A stretch of DNA of 64,000 nucleotides, from NCBI RefSeq assembly GCF_015864945.1, contig NZ_JADYWF010000001.1, forward strand, positions 1,674,378-1,738,377, written 5' to 3'. Both the position numbers and the translations under genes were made by a program. Under the pieces are notes generated by a model. It saw nothing but the letters and a program-made list of their open reading frames with translations. It did not search any database and was not told where the DNA came from. Below, piece after piece: positions 8,113 through 16,509 of the stretch (position 1 is its first letter; each line of letters starts with the position of its first letter). Source of the stretch: Salinibacterium sp. NG253 (GTDB taxonomy: Bacteria; Actinomycetota; Actinomycetes; Actinomycetales; Microbacteriaceae).

Positions 8113-8781
8113 TCAGTAGGTGCGGGTGGGGTTTGCTGCTCGCACTTCGTCAAGCACAGCATCGGCGACGTTAACAGTCAGTTCAGTGCTCGTGCCGGAA
8201 ACATAAACCCAGAGGTCGCTCACCAAGTAGTGAGTTTGGGCGCTCACGCCCACCGCAGTTTCAAACTCCTTCTCAAGAGTCGTCACGGTTCCCGCGCTCG
8301 CGCCGGTGAATCCTGTTGCCAGCAGCGCGTCTTGCAGGTTTGTGGCATCCGCCTCTGAAATGTCGGTGACGATCACAGTGAAGCCACCGTCCGAATTGGG
8401 AACGCCCCAAATGCAGTGCTTGGCCACGGAGGCATTGCCCGCAGCAGTGTCAATCTCGGGCAGATCGTCGCCGCGGATCGGCACTGCGTCGTCTGCGCCC
8501 AAGACAACGGTTGACGGAGAGAACAGAGTCTTCGCTTCGGAGAGAGGCAGCAAAGTGTCGCAGCCGGGGATGATCAGCGGCTCCGGGGTAGGCAGCGGCG
8601 TAGAGCTGGGTGTTGACGAGGCGGTGGGAACGCTCGACGAACTCGATGATGAAGTGCTGGAGCCCGAAGGAACGCAGCCGGCGAGCGCCCCGAGTGCGAT
8701 CATTGCGGATGCCGCCGCTCCGGTCATCCGCGCACGCTCGCGCCGTGCAATCACCGAGCTTTCATCGCGTCCACTGTTCAT
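8113..8781 (-). CDS. Secreted lipoprotein of unknown function (paralogue of the 7373-8017 gene)
   Basis: 222 residues. Basic N-terminus, hydrophobic segment and lipobox ALAGC (Cys36), then a Ser/Thr/Pro-rich linker and a domain that aligns along its length with the product of 7373-8017, ending ANPTRTY. I chose ATG 8781 because TACTCT, a good -10 box, lies 6 bases before it, which fits a leaderless transcript; a TTG at 8802 is possible but has no ribosome-binding site. The tandem arrangement points to local duplication. Function unknown; the conserved Cys pair and C-terminal ANPT block are the traits to search with. Confidence 0.72.
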   Translation of the reverse strand: MNSGRDESSVIARRERARMTGAAASAMIALGALAGCVPSGSSTSSSSSSSVPTASSTPSSTPLPTPEPLIIPGCDTLLPLSEAKTLFSPSTVVLGADDAVPIRGDDLPEIDTAAGNASVAKHCIWGVPNSDGGFTVIVTDISEADATNLQDALLATGFTGASAGTVTTLEKEFETAVGVSAQTHYLVSDLWVYVSGTSTELTVNVADAVLDEVRAANPTRTY

Positions 8782-8862
8782 GTTTGAAGAGTAACCCCGC
8801 AACCTGCCCGGTGGAAGAGAGTAGTTCTTACTGGCGAGGTAGCTCGGCTGTGCCGCGCGCGA

Positions 8863-9558
8863 CTAGCTGGACTGGCGTGCTAGCTGACCCAGAGCATCCG
8901 CATCGAGAATGACGACGCGGGCGCGGCCCTGCCGGATGATGCCGCGGCTGGCGAGATCAGACATGGCCTTGCTCGTGGATTCGCGAGTCGCACCGAGGAG
9001 CCCGGCCAGCTGGTCGTGGCTGAGACGGATCGTGGGATGCGTGAAGCGCGAATTGGGGGCCGCCTCGGCGAGGCGCAACAGCGTGCTGCACACGCGCGAT
9101 TGCAGCGGGCGCAATGCAAGATCGGTGAGGCGCTCTTCGAGCCGAACAACTTGCTCGCCAAGGTGGCGCGAAATGCGGATCGCGATGCGCGGGTCGGCAA
9201 GAAGGTACCGCTCGACATCCGCCGTGTTGAGGAGACAGATTTCGACGTTGTCGATCGCTTCGGCGTAGTTGTCATACATGCGCTGGCCGACCATCATCAT
9301 TTCGCCAAAGACGGCGCCCGGCTCGAGGATCGCCATCGTGAGCGCCTTGCCGTCTTCGGTAACGCGGAAGATGCGGATGCGACCCTTTTTCAGAATGAAA
9401 AGAGCGGTGACGGGCTGGCTCTGACTGAAGACCATTTCGCCGAGCGAGTACGAGCGCGAGGGCGCCATGCGGTCCATCTGCTCGATCTCGGCAGGCGACA
9501 GGTCGGCGAACAGGTCGACTTCGCTGAGGCAGCTAAACGAACCGTTGTCGATCGGCAT
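8863..9558 (-). CDS. Crp/Fnr-family transcriptional regulator
   Basis: About 231 residues. An N-terminal cyclic-nucleotide-binding-type beta-roll (residues about 15-135, with GAVFGEMMMVGQ) is followed by a dimerisation helix and a C-terminal winged helix-turn-helix containing SHDQLAGLLGATRESTSKAMSDL. The N-terminal Fnr cysteine cluster is absent (only isolated Cys residues), so it is not an Fe-S oxygen sensor; the beta-roll residues differ enough from CRP that cAMP binding is uncertain. ATG 9558 precedes the conserved domain; the upstream 30 residues of open frame look spurious. Adjacent to the flavodoxin-like gene on the same strand. Confidence 0.82.
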   Translation of the reverse strand: MPIDNGSFSCLSEVDLFADLSPAEIEQMDRMAPSRSYSLGEMVFSQSQPVTALFILKKGRIRIFRVTEDGKALTMAILEPGAVFGEMMMVGQRMYDNYAEAIDNVEICLLNTADVERYLLADPRIAIRISRHLGEQVVRLEERLTDLALRPLQSRVCSTLLRLAEAAPNSRFTHPTIRLSHDQLAGLLGATRESTSKAMSDLASRGIIRQGRARVVILDADALGQLARQSS

Positions 9559-9666
9559 GAGTGGTTCAGGATCCCTTCGCTGCGGCGACCACGGGCGTTC
9601 GCCCGCCAGAGGGGCTGACGCCACTCTCTCGCCGCACGGATCCATCATGACATGCTCACTTGAGGG

Positions 9667-10416
9667 TTACCGGTACTCGGGGTTAGCTTCGAAGCCGAAG
9701 TGCTCGCCGTCGTTCCACGCCTTGCGGGTGTTTCCGTAAGCGGGGATACCGCCGGCGTTCTTGAGGATCGATGCCATATGCATGAGGTTCCACGACATGA
9801 AGGTCGTGTTGCGGTTCGTGAAGTCGTTCTCGAGACCGCCCGAGCCTTCGTCGAGGTAGCTGGGGCCGGGGCCGATTTCGCCGAGCCAGCCAGCATCCGC
9901 TGCGGGAGGAATGACGTAGCCAATGTGCTGAAGGCTGTAGAGCACCGACATGGCGGAGTGCTTCACGCCATCCTCGTTGCCGGTGAAGAGCGCGCCGCCG
10001 ACCTTGCCGTAGAACACGTACTGACCCTTGTCGTTGAACTCGCCACTCATCGCATAGAGACGCTCGATGAGCATCCGCGTGACAGAGGAGTTGTCGCCCA
10101 GCCAGATCGGTCCGCCGATGACGAGGATGTCGGCCGCTTCGATAAGGGGCCAGACTTCGTCCATCCAGGCATCCTTCTCCCAGCCGTGCTCGCGCATGTC
10201 GGGATAGACGCCGATGGCGATGTCGTGGTCGATGAAACGCACGTTGTCGACGTGCACTCCGGCACTGCGCATCAGCTGGATGCTGGAATCCATGAGGCCC
10301 TGGGTGTGGCTCATCTCAGGGCTCTTCTTGAGCGTGCAGTTGATGAAGACGGCTTTGAGCCCGTCGTAGCGGGGGGCGTCAGCAGGAACGGTGTTCGCGT
10401 TAGTTTCGGTAGCCAT
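9667..10416 (-). CDS. Flavodoxin-fold NAD(P)H-dependent FMN reductase-like protein
   Basis: 249 residues. The N-terminal FINCTLKKSPEMSHTQGL segment is the FMN-phosphate loop of the flavodoxin-like/NADPH-dependent FMN reductase family, and GGPIWLGDNSS near residue 110 is the second FMN loop. The C-terminal extension (PGPSYLDEGSGGLENDFTNR) is typical of the COG0655 group. A TAACAT hexamer 6 bases before ATG 10416 suggests a leaderless transcript. It is divergent from the disulphide-oxidoreductase-like flavoprotein at 10529; both may serve redox or quinone/aromatic reduction. Electron acceptor unknown. Confidence 0.82.
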   Translation of the reverse strand: MATETNANTVPADAPRYDGLKAVFINCTLKKSPEMSHTQGLMDSSIQLMRSAGVHVDNVRFIDHDIAIGVYPDMREHGWEKDAWMDEVWPLIEAADILVIGGPIWLGDNSSVTRMLIERLYAMSGEFNDKGQYVFYGKVGGALFTGNEDGVKHSAMSVLYSLQHIGYVIPPAADAGWLGEIGPGPSYLDEGSGGLENDFTNRNTTFMSWNLMHMASILKNAGGIPAYGNTRKAWNDGEHFGFEANPEYR

Positions 10417-10528
10417 GACCCGATGTTACGGGCCAGCCCTCCCTGCGAACTGTGATCTAGCGTACGGTTCGCTGAACAATGCGCTGCTAAACATGACTGG
10501 GGCAAACGCCCTCTCGAAAGGAATACGC

Positions 10529-11968
10529 ATGCCCGCTCAGTGGGATCTCATCGTCATCGGCTCCGGCAGCGCCGGAATTGTCGCCAGCAAGACCGCCGCC
10601 CGGTTTGGTGCACGGGTGTTGATGGTCGAACGCCACCGTCTCGGTGGGGATTGTCTCTGGACTGGCTGCGTTCCCTCGAAGTCACTGATCGCTACAGCGC
10701 ATGCCGCTCACGTCATGCGAACCTCCGAACGCTTCGGCATCACCGCCGACAACATAACAATCGACTTTGCGCGGGCGATGGGGCACGTGAAGGATGCGAT
10801 TGCCACGATCGAGCCGCACGATTCCGCCGAGGCTTTTGCCGAGTTCGGCATCGAGGTCATCCACGGGGATGCTCACTTTACTGGCCGCCACTCGTTAGAA
10901 ATCGATGGCACTCGCCACACGTTCGTGCAGGCCGTGATCGCGACGGGCACCGAACCGCGCCTCCCCAAGTTCGCCGGCACCGACAGCATCGAGATGCTCA
11001 CGAGCGACAGCATTTGGGAACTCGACGAACTACCACCGCGCCTCGTCGTGCTGGGCGGCGGTGCGATCGCAAGTGAACTCGGCCAAGCAATGGCCCGACT
11101 CGGTTCCGCCGTGACGATTGTGAACCGCCGCGACCGCATCCTTCCCACTGAGGATGAGCGTTCCAGCAGCATCCTGCAGACGACGTTCGGCGGCGACGGC
11201 ATCACCGTGCTCAACGGCCGCTCTGCCACCGAGGTCATCCCGACCGACGGACTGGCCGGAGAGCTCGTGCTCGACGACGGCACCCGTGTGCCCTTCGACC
11301 GCCTGCTGGCCGCGATCGGACGCTCAACCCGCGTGGGGACTCTCGCCCCCGAGGCCGCTGGCGTAAACATCACGGCCGAGGGATTCATCGATGTCGATGC
11401 CTCGCTGCGCAGCTCCAACCCGCACATCTGGTCGGCCGGCGACGCCGCCGGGTTGCCAAAGTTTAGCCACATCGCCGGAGTAAGCGGCAGCATTGCAGGC
11501 ACCAACGCGGCCCTGGGCCTACGCCGCAAGTTCAATGACCAGCTCGTGCCCCGCGTCACGTTCACCTCGCCCGAAATCGCAGCCGTCGGCATCACCGCGG
11601 CGGATGCCGTGCCCGGCAAGCACCGCGTTTACACGGGCGAACACCTCTCAACGGACCGCGCCATTGCCGAAGGTGAAGAAGAGGGTTTCGCGCAAATCGT
11701 CGTCGATACTCGCGGCCGGGTACTTGGCGGCACCATCGTCGGACCGCGCGCGGGCGAAAGCCTCGGAGAGCTCACACTCGCCGTCAGCGCGAAACTCTCC
11801 ACGAGCGCGCTCGCCTCGGCGACCCACGCCTACCCGACCTTCAGCGATGCCCTCTGGAATGCGGCCATTGCTGACGTTCAATTCCGTTTGAAGAGCGGCG
11901 TCGTGAAGTCAGCTATCCAACTGTTGGCTCGGGTTCGCCGGGCGACGTTGGGAAAGCCGAAGGACTAG
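10529..11968 (+). CDS. Mercuric-reductase-like FAD-dependent NAD(P)-disulphide oxidoreductase
   Basis: 479 residues: FAD Rossmann motif GSGSAG (residues 11-16), redox-active pair Cys42/Cys47 in GGDCLWTGCVPSK, NAD(P) motif GGGAIASELG near 178, second FAD motif around SAGDAAGLPKF, and C-terminal dimerisation domain. The catalytic His-Glu of lipoamide dehydrogenase is replaced by Tyr435 and Asp440 (HAYPTFSDALW), so it is not LpdA. There is no N-terminal heavy-metal domain and no C-terminal Cys pair, so true mercuric reductase activity is unlikely. Start ATG 10529 has GAAAGGAA upstream. The 3' end overlaps the convergent CDP-alcohol transferase gene by 4 bases. Confidence 0.85.
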   Translation: MPAQWDLIVIGSGSAGIVASKTAARFGARVLMVERHRLGGDCLWTGCVPSKSLIATAHAAHVMRTSERFGITADNITIDFARAMGHVKDAIATIEPHDSAEAFAEFGIEVIHGDAHFTGRHSLEIDGTRHTFVQAVIATGTEPRLPKFAGTDSIEMLTSDSIWELDELPPRLVVLGGGAIASELGQAMARLGSAVTIVNRRDRILPTEDERSSSILQTTFGGDGITVLNGRSATEVIPTDGLAGELVLDDGTRVPFDRLLAAIGRSTRVGTLAPEAAGVNITAEGFIDVDASLRSSNPHIWSAGDAAGLPKFSHIAGVSGSIAGTNAALGLRRKFNDQLVPRVTFTSPEIAAVGITAADAVPGKHRVYTGEHLSTDRAIAEGEEEGFAQIVVDTRGRVLGGTIVGPRAGESLGELTLAVSAKLSTSALASATHAYPTFSDALWNAAIADVQFRLKSGVVKSAIQLLARVRRATLGKPKD

Positions 11969-12633
11969 CGCAGCAGGCGGTAGCCGACGATCATCCGCTG
12001 GGTGGCGCTGACGAACACGATGATGCTCCACACAATCGCGATCTGCCAGGCAAAGAACGGCACGATCAGCCAGAGCGCGTGAGTGAATACCGTCTCGCCG
12101 CCTTCGGCAATACGACCGAGGAAGAAAAGCGAGCGGTTGTCTTCGTCTGAGACTGTTCGGCCGGTGCGTTCAGCGATCGAGGAGAACGCGAGAAACGCGG
12201 CGCCGTTGAGGTAGTAGCTGAACATGACGAGCAAGAACGGCCACCAGGGCGCCCCGAATGCGGTGGTCGCACCGATCGCAACACCGAGAACCGTCGCGCC
12301 GTAGACCACGAAGTCGGCGACGATATCGAGAAAACCACCCGCTTGGCTCGCGGCAGCGGAGCTCGAGGCATCCACGCCATCCCGACCCGAAGCGGATGCC
12401 GCAGCGAGCCGCCGTCGAGCAAGAGTTCCGTCGAGCCCATCCAGCACTCGCGACAGCAGCCACGCGATGAGCGCGAGGCTCCACCATTGCGTTGCGGCGA
12501 GCGCAGCACTACTCAGGCCGACAACGAGCCCGGCGATCGTGATGCGGTCGGGCGTGATCCAAGGCACGTCGAGGGCGGATGCCATGCCGTTGAGGGGTCG
12601 ACTGACCGCTCGACGCAGTTGGGCATCCAGCAC
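11965..12633 (-). CDS. CDP-alcohol phosphatidyltransferase family protein with insertion in the catalytic motif
   Basis: 222 residues, about six membrane segments. The family signature is present as Asp65-x2-Asp68-Gly-x2-Ala72-Arg73, then Gly99, Asp103 and Asp107. Canonical proteins have 8 residues between the Arg and the Gly; here there are 25, an Ala/Ser-rich stretch, so about 17 residues are inserted in the active-site loop. All catalytic aspartates remain. GTG start at 12633 lies 2 bases after the stop of the TVP38-like gene, so the two are co-transcribed. Predicted to transfer a phospho-alcohol from CDP-alcohol to an acceptor in the membrane; substrate unknown. Confidence 0.82.
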   Translation of the reverse strand: MLDAQLRRAVSRPLNGMASALDVPWITPDRITIAGLVVGLSSAALAATQWWSLALIAWLLSRVLDGLDGTLARRRLAAASASGRDGVDASSSAAASQAGGFLDIVADFVVYGATVLGVAIGATTAFGAPWWPFLLVMFSYYLNGAAFLAFSSIAERTGRTVSDEDNRSLFFLGRIAEGGETVFTHALWLIVPFFAWQIAIVWSIIVFVSATQRMIVGYRLLR

Positions 12634-12635
12634 GG

Positions 12636-13343
12636 CTAGTCGTTCTCCGCGTCGAGTTCTTTGGCGGCATCCTCGTCACCGGCGGCCGCTGCGGCGACAG
12701 CGTCTTTCTTGCGCAGTCGCGCGGCAACGATCCCGCCACCGATCGTGAGAACGCCGAGTGCTCCGAGTGCGATGAAGAACCCGGTGTTGAGTTCAGCGCC
12801 ATAGGCGCCGACCGCGACGAACGCCATGGTGCCGGGGATGATGCCGACGGTCGTGCCGATCATGTAGTCGCGCACTCGCACCGCGGTGAGGCCGGCCGCG
12901 TAGTTGATGACGGTGAAGGGGATGAGGGGGATGAGTCGCAACGCAATCATGGAGAGCAAGCCCCGTTTCTGCAGCATCTCGTCAACGGCGCGAACCTTGC
13001 CGCCCGTGTACTGCTCAACAGCTTCACGTCCGAGCAGGCGGCCGATCCAGAAGGAGAGCGCTGCCCCAATAACGGCACCTACAAGCACGAGTAGGGTGCC
13101 GATCCACAGACCCCACGCGAGCCCTGCGGCAATACTGATCACGGCTTTGGGCGCTGGAGTCAGGGTGAGGACCGCATAAATGAGGATGAAAATGACGGCG
13201 CCCAGCACGCCGGTGCCTTCTGCTGCCGCTTGAATCTCTTCAACGCTCGGAATCTCTACGGTGAACGCCACAATGACGATGGCCACGAGGAACACGACGA
13301 ACGCGCCAGCTTTCCAGAGCGCTGAGGCGCGTTTGTTTTTCAT
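12636..13343 (-). CDS. TVP38/TMEM64 (DedA-superfamily) membrane protein, copy 1
   Basis: 235 residues with about six hydrophobic segments. The family block FWIGRLLGREAVEQYTGGKVRAVDEML and RLIPLIPFTVINYAAGLT are clear. C-terminal tail is acidic and cytoplasmic (ends AKELDAEND). The start ATG 13343 has a -10 hexamer TAGCAT exactly 7 bases before it, indicating a leaderless transcript. A full-length paralogue of equal length lies at 17687-18394 beyond the ABC transporter. DedA-superfamily proteins are linked to lipid scrambling and membrane homeostasis; pairing with a CDP-alcohol phosphatidyltransferase supports a lipid-related role. Confidence 0.85.
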   Translation of the reverse strand: MKNKRASALWKAGAFVVFLVAIVIVAFTVEIPSVEEIQAAAEGTGVLGAVIFILIYAVLTLTPAPKAVISIAAGLAWGLWIGTLLVLVGAVIGAALSFWIGRLLGREAVEQYTGGKVRAVDEMLQKRGLLSMIALRLIPLIPFTVINYAAGLTAVRVRDYMIGTTVGIIPGTMAFVAVGAYGAELNTGFFIALGALGVLTIGGGIVAARLRKKDAVAAAAAGDEDAAKELDAEND

Positions 13344-13378
13344 TTCAGCAATGCTATGTCGGAGCTATGAAGTCCGTA

Positions 13379-13396
13379 TGTGATGTGGCTTACTGA
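13379..13396 (-). promoter_or_regulatory. Promoter element conserved between the two TVP38 paralogues (copy 1)
   Basis: The 18 bases TGTGATGTGGCTTACTGA match 15 of 18 with the element at 18430-18447, and both lie 36 bases upstream of the respective ATG. Read on the minus strand this is a TCAGTAAGCC-type sequence where a -35 region or operator would sit, followed by the shared TAGCAT -10 box. Confidence 0.5.
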
Positions 13397-13487
13397 AGTA
13401 ATAAGTTGTTCGCGCTTAATCTGGAGTGCGCTGTGCGGGGCATCTCGACAGTTCCCCGTGAGCCCTCAATTACTTAGGAGCACCTGC

Positions 13488-14768
13488 GTGCAGATCTGGT
13501 TACCGTTTCGTCGTGCGGCTTCCCCCACCACTGCCCGCCGCCGCATCCTTCCCGCGCTTGCTACTGCAGCAGTGACCGCGTTGGCCCTGAGCGCGTGCTC
13601 GGCACCGACAAACACTCCGAGTGGTCCTGAGTTCTTTGACTGGGCTGACGTGCAGATCGCTGCCGACGGCCAAACCGTGAAACTGTGGATGTGGGGCGGC
13701 GACGATCAGGGCAACGCCTACGTCGACGATGTACTAGCTCCGGCTGCGGCGGCGCAGGGCGTCACTCTTGAACGTGTACCGATTGCCGACACCAAGGATG
13801 CGCTCAACCGTGTCTTCACTGAGCTGCAGGCTGGCCGCAACACGGATGGCGCTGTTGATCTCGTCTGGATCAATGGCGACAACTTCCGCACTGGCAAACA
13901 GGCTGATGCCTGGTTCTGCGAGTGGACAGACCTGCTGCCCAACATGACCTTGGTCTCCGACTCTGACCCACTGCTCACCGAAGACTTCGGCACTCCTGTG
14001 GACGGCTGCGAGGCTCCCTGGCACAAGGCGCAATTCTCCTTCGTCTACAACGAGGCCACGGTGCCGAACCCACCAACCACCATTGAGGGCATCCTCGACT
14101 GGGCCGAAGATAACCCCGGTCGCTTCACCTACCCGGCTGCTCCCGACTTCACGGGATCCGCTTTCTTACGCGAGGTGCTCTACAGCGTCTCGGGCGGTTA
14201 TGAGAATGTTCCTTCGGTCTATAGCGATGACGCTTTCGCCGAACTTTCCCCTGCGCTCTATGAACGACTCGACCAGCTCGCGCCGTCACTGTGGCGCGAA
14301 GGCACCACCTATCCCGCAACCTCGGAACAACTGACGAAGTTGTTTGCCGATGGCGAGATCGACATGATGATGACGTATGGCCCCGCCACGCTCACCGCAC
14401 TCGTGGAGAACGGCACGCTCCCCGACACGACGCGAGTGCTGACCGTCGACGACGGAACGCTCGGCAACGCCAGCTTCTTCGGCATTCCCAGCAACTCCGG
14501 CAACATCGCTGGCGCCATGGTCGTCGCGAATGAAGCCCTCTCGGTTGAGCAGCAGGTCGCGAAGGCCGACCCTGCCGTGTGGGGCCAGTTCACTGTGCTG
14601 GATCTGGATGCGCTTTCCGCCGATGATCGCGCCCTGTTTGATGCCCTGCCGCAGTCGCCTGTTGTGCCAACCTTCGACATCCTCTCGCAGAATGCCAACC
14701 CCGAACTCTCGGCCGAATGGGTTCCTGCACTCGATGACGGTTGGCGCACTACGATCGCTGCTCGTTGA
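13488..14768 (+). CDS. ABC transporter substrate-binding lipoprotein, YnjB-like
   Basis: 426 residues. Signal peptide with twin-arginine-like RRR followed by a hydrophobic stretch and lipobox LSAC (Cys37). The mature domain begins KLWMWGGDDQGN and contains VDLVWINGDNFRTGKQA, the segment typical of YnjB-family periplasmic binding proteins, then WHKAQFSFVYN and MMMTYGPATL. GTG 13488 is chosen because AGGAG lies 7 bases upstream and the signal peptide begins there. Its TGA overlaps the permease ATG by one base. First gene of a four-gene importer; the ligand of the YnjBCD family is not established. Confidence 0.85.
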   Translation: MQIWLPFRRAASPTTARRRILPALATAAVTALALSACSAPTNTPSGPEFFDWADVQIAADGQTVKLWMWGGDDQGNAYVDDVLAPAAAAQGVTLERVPIADTKDALNRVFTELQAGRNTDGAVDLVWINGDNFRTGKQADAWFCEWTDLLPNMTLVSDSDPLLTEDFGTPVDGCEAPWHKAQFSFVYNEATVPNPPTTIEGILDWAEDNPGRFTYPAAPDFTGSAFLREVLYSVSGGYENVPSVYSDDAFAELSPALYERLDQLAPSLWREGTTYPATSEQLTKLFADGEIDMMMTYGPATLTALVENGTLPDTTRVLTVDDGTLGNASFFGIPSNSGNIAGAMVVANEALSVEQQVAKADPAVWGQFTVLDLDALSADDRALFDALPQSPVVPTFDILSQNANPELSAEWVPALDDGWRTTIAAR

Positions 14769-15628
14769 TGACGGCGGTGCAGAGTCGGCCGCGACGCCAC
14801 GGGATGCGTGCCACGCTTCTCGTGCTCCCGGCGATCATTCCGGTCGCGATCGTAGTGATCGGAGGCATCGGCACCACTGTGGTGCAAAGTCTCGGTCTCA
14901 TGCCACTCGTGGGCACGCCCGCGTTGAGCGTTGACGCCTTCGAAAGCACCGACAACCTGCTCGGCTCCGCGCTGCTTTCTCTGGGGATCGCCGTCGTGTC
15001 AACCGCGATCGCTGCGGTCGTCGGGTTCTTCACCGCCGTACTCATCATCTCGGGCAACTGGGGTGGCCGCATCGTGGGCGCCCTCAGCGCTGCGGCCGTC
15101 ACCGTGCCCCACCTCGTCGGAGCTGCGAGCGTCGGCCTTCTGCTCTCCGACTCTGGCGTGCTCGCCCGTATTCTCGGCATCCCGCCAGAATCGTGGCCCG
15201 CGCTCGTCGCCGGCCCCACCTGGTTTGCCGTGATCGCGGAGTACGCGTGGAAAGAATCCGCCTTCGTCGCGCTCATCATCGTCGGCACCCTCGCCACCCG
15301 CATCACGTCCTACGACGAAACCGCCGCCATGCTGGGCGCGAGCCGCGGGGCGAGACTACGACTCGTGCTGTTTCCGCTCGCCGCACCGTCGCTGCTCGTG
15401 GCATCCGCTATCGCGTTTGCGTACACGCTGGGTTCCTATGAGGTCGCGTGGTTGCTCGGCAAGACCTACCCCGAGCCGCTCTCGGTCATGGCGCTGCGGT
15501 TATTCAACTCGGCAAGCCTCACCGCTCGGCCCGAGGCTGCCGCCGTTGCCGTGATTACTCTGCTTCTCACGGCGGCGATCGTGGGCGTCGCCATGCTCGG
15601 GCTTCGGCGAATGCGAGCGTGGCAGTGA
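14768..15628 (+). CDS. ABC transporter permease (YnjC N-terminal half equivalent)
   Basis: 286 residues, about six membrane segments. The EAA loop is visible as ETAAMLGASRGARLRLVLFPLAAPSLL near residue 195. ATG 14768 overlaps the binding-protein stop and its own TGA overlaps the next GTG (GTGA), showing tight coupling. In E. coli YnjC the two permease halves are fused in one polypeptide; here they are separate genes. Confidence 0.83.
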   Translation: MTAVQSRPRRHGMRATLLVLPAIIPVAIVVIGGIGTTVVQSLGLMPLVGTPALSVDAFESTDNLLGSALLSLGIAVVSTAIAAVVGFFTAVLIISGNWGGRIVGALSAAAVTVPHLVGAASVGLLLSDSGVLARILGIPPESWPALVAGPTWFAVIAEYAWKESAFVALIIVGTLATRITSYDETAAMLGASRGARLRLVLFPLAAPSLLVASAIAFAYTLGSYEVAWLLGKTYPEPLSVMALRLFNSASLTARPEAAAVAVITLLLTAAIVGVAMLGLRRMRAWQ

Positions 15629-16509
15629 GCGCCGGCACCACGAGCGTCAGCCTCGATAAGCCGGTCGTGCACCCACCCCGGCGGATGCCCGGCGACCATG
15701 GCAGCCCGCTGACTCAGTCTCGCGGCGTTGCCCGTGTGCTGCGTATCGTCTCGACCGCGCTCATTGCGCTCTGGTTTGCGCTGCCCTTCCTGCCGCTCGT
15801 GCTGTGGTCGTTTGCGAACCAATGGATGCACCCCGCCGCGTTCCCGATGGAAGCCGGCACCGACGGTCTCACCGCCGCAATCGCCAACGGCGGCGGCCTC
15901 GCCTTCCTCCACTCGCTGCTGCTGTCGCTTGTGGTGGCCGTGATCGCCACCCCGCTCGGAGCGATGGCCGCCCGCGCTCTCTCGCGCGGTCACGTTCGCT
16001 TCGGTAAGGCGATTACCGTTCTGCTCTTCTCCCCCGTGTTGCTGCCTCCGTTCGCCGCAGTGCTCGGCCTCAATGTGCTGCTGCTGCGCGCGTGGGTGCC
16101 CCCGGCAGTCGGTGTCGTTCTCGTGCTCGTTGCGGTAGCGATTCCGTACACAACGTTCTCGATGCGCGCCGCGTACGCCGCCTACGACGATGGCTTCGAT
16201 GACGCTGCCCGCACGCTTGGGGCGAGTTCACGGCTGACGCTGTGGCGCATCCACCTCCCCCTGATCGCTCCGGCGTTGGCACGCTCTGCCTTCTTGGCGT
16301 TCTTGGTCGGCTGGAGCGATTACCTCATCACGCTCGTGGTGGGAGGCGGCCATATGATCACACTGCCGCTCATCATCGCGTCAAGCGCATCCGGTGTCGG
16401 CAACGAATCAAGCGTGGCGGTGTTGTCGCTCTCCGCGGTCATTCCACCCCTCATCCTGTTGGGCTTCATTGCTCGCACCCGCAATCTCGACCCAGGGAAG
16501 CAACGATGA
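15625..16509 (+). CDS. ABC transporter permease (YnjC C-terminal half equivalent)
   Basis: 294 residues. A cytoplasmic N-terminus of about 40 residues, then six membrane segments and an EAA loop, DDAARTLGASSRLTLWRIHLP, near residue 195. I placed the start at GTG 15625 for the GTGA overlap with the previous gene; GTG 15619 is two codons earlier and cannot be excluded. The last bases overlap the ATPase gene (ATGA). Pairs with the upstream permease to form the membrane channel. Confidence 0.82.
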   Translation: MSAGTTSVSLDKPVVHPPRRMPGDHGSPLTQSRGVARVLRIVSTALIALWFALPFLPLVLWSFANQWMHPAAFPMEAGTDGLTAAIANGGGLAFLHSLLLSLVVAVIATPLGAMAARALSRGHVRFGKAITVLLFSPVLLPPFAAVLGLNVLLLRAWVPPAVGVVLVLVAVAIPYTTFSMRAAYAAYDDGFDDAARTLGASSRLTLWRIHLPLIAPALARSAFLAFLVGWSDYLITLVVGGGHMITLPLIIASSASGVGNESSVAVLSLSAVIPPLILLGFIARTRNLDPGKQR

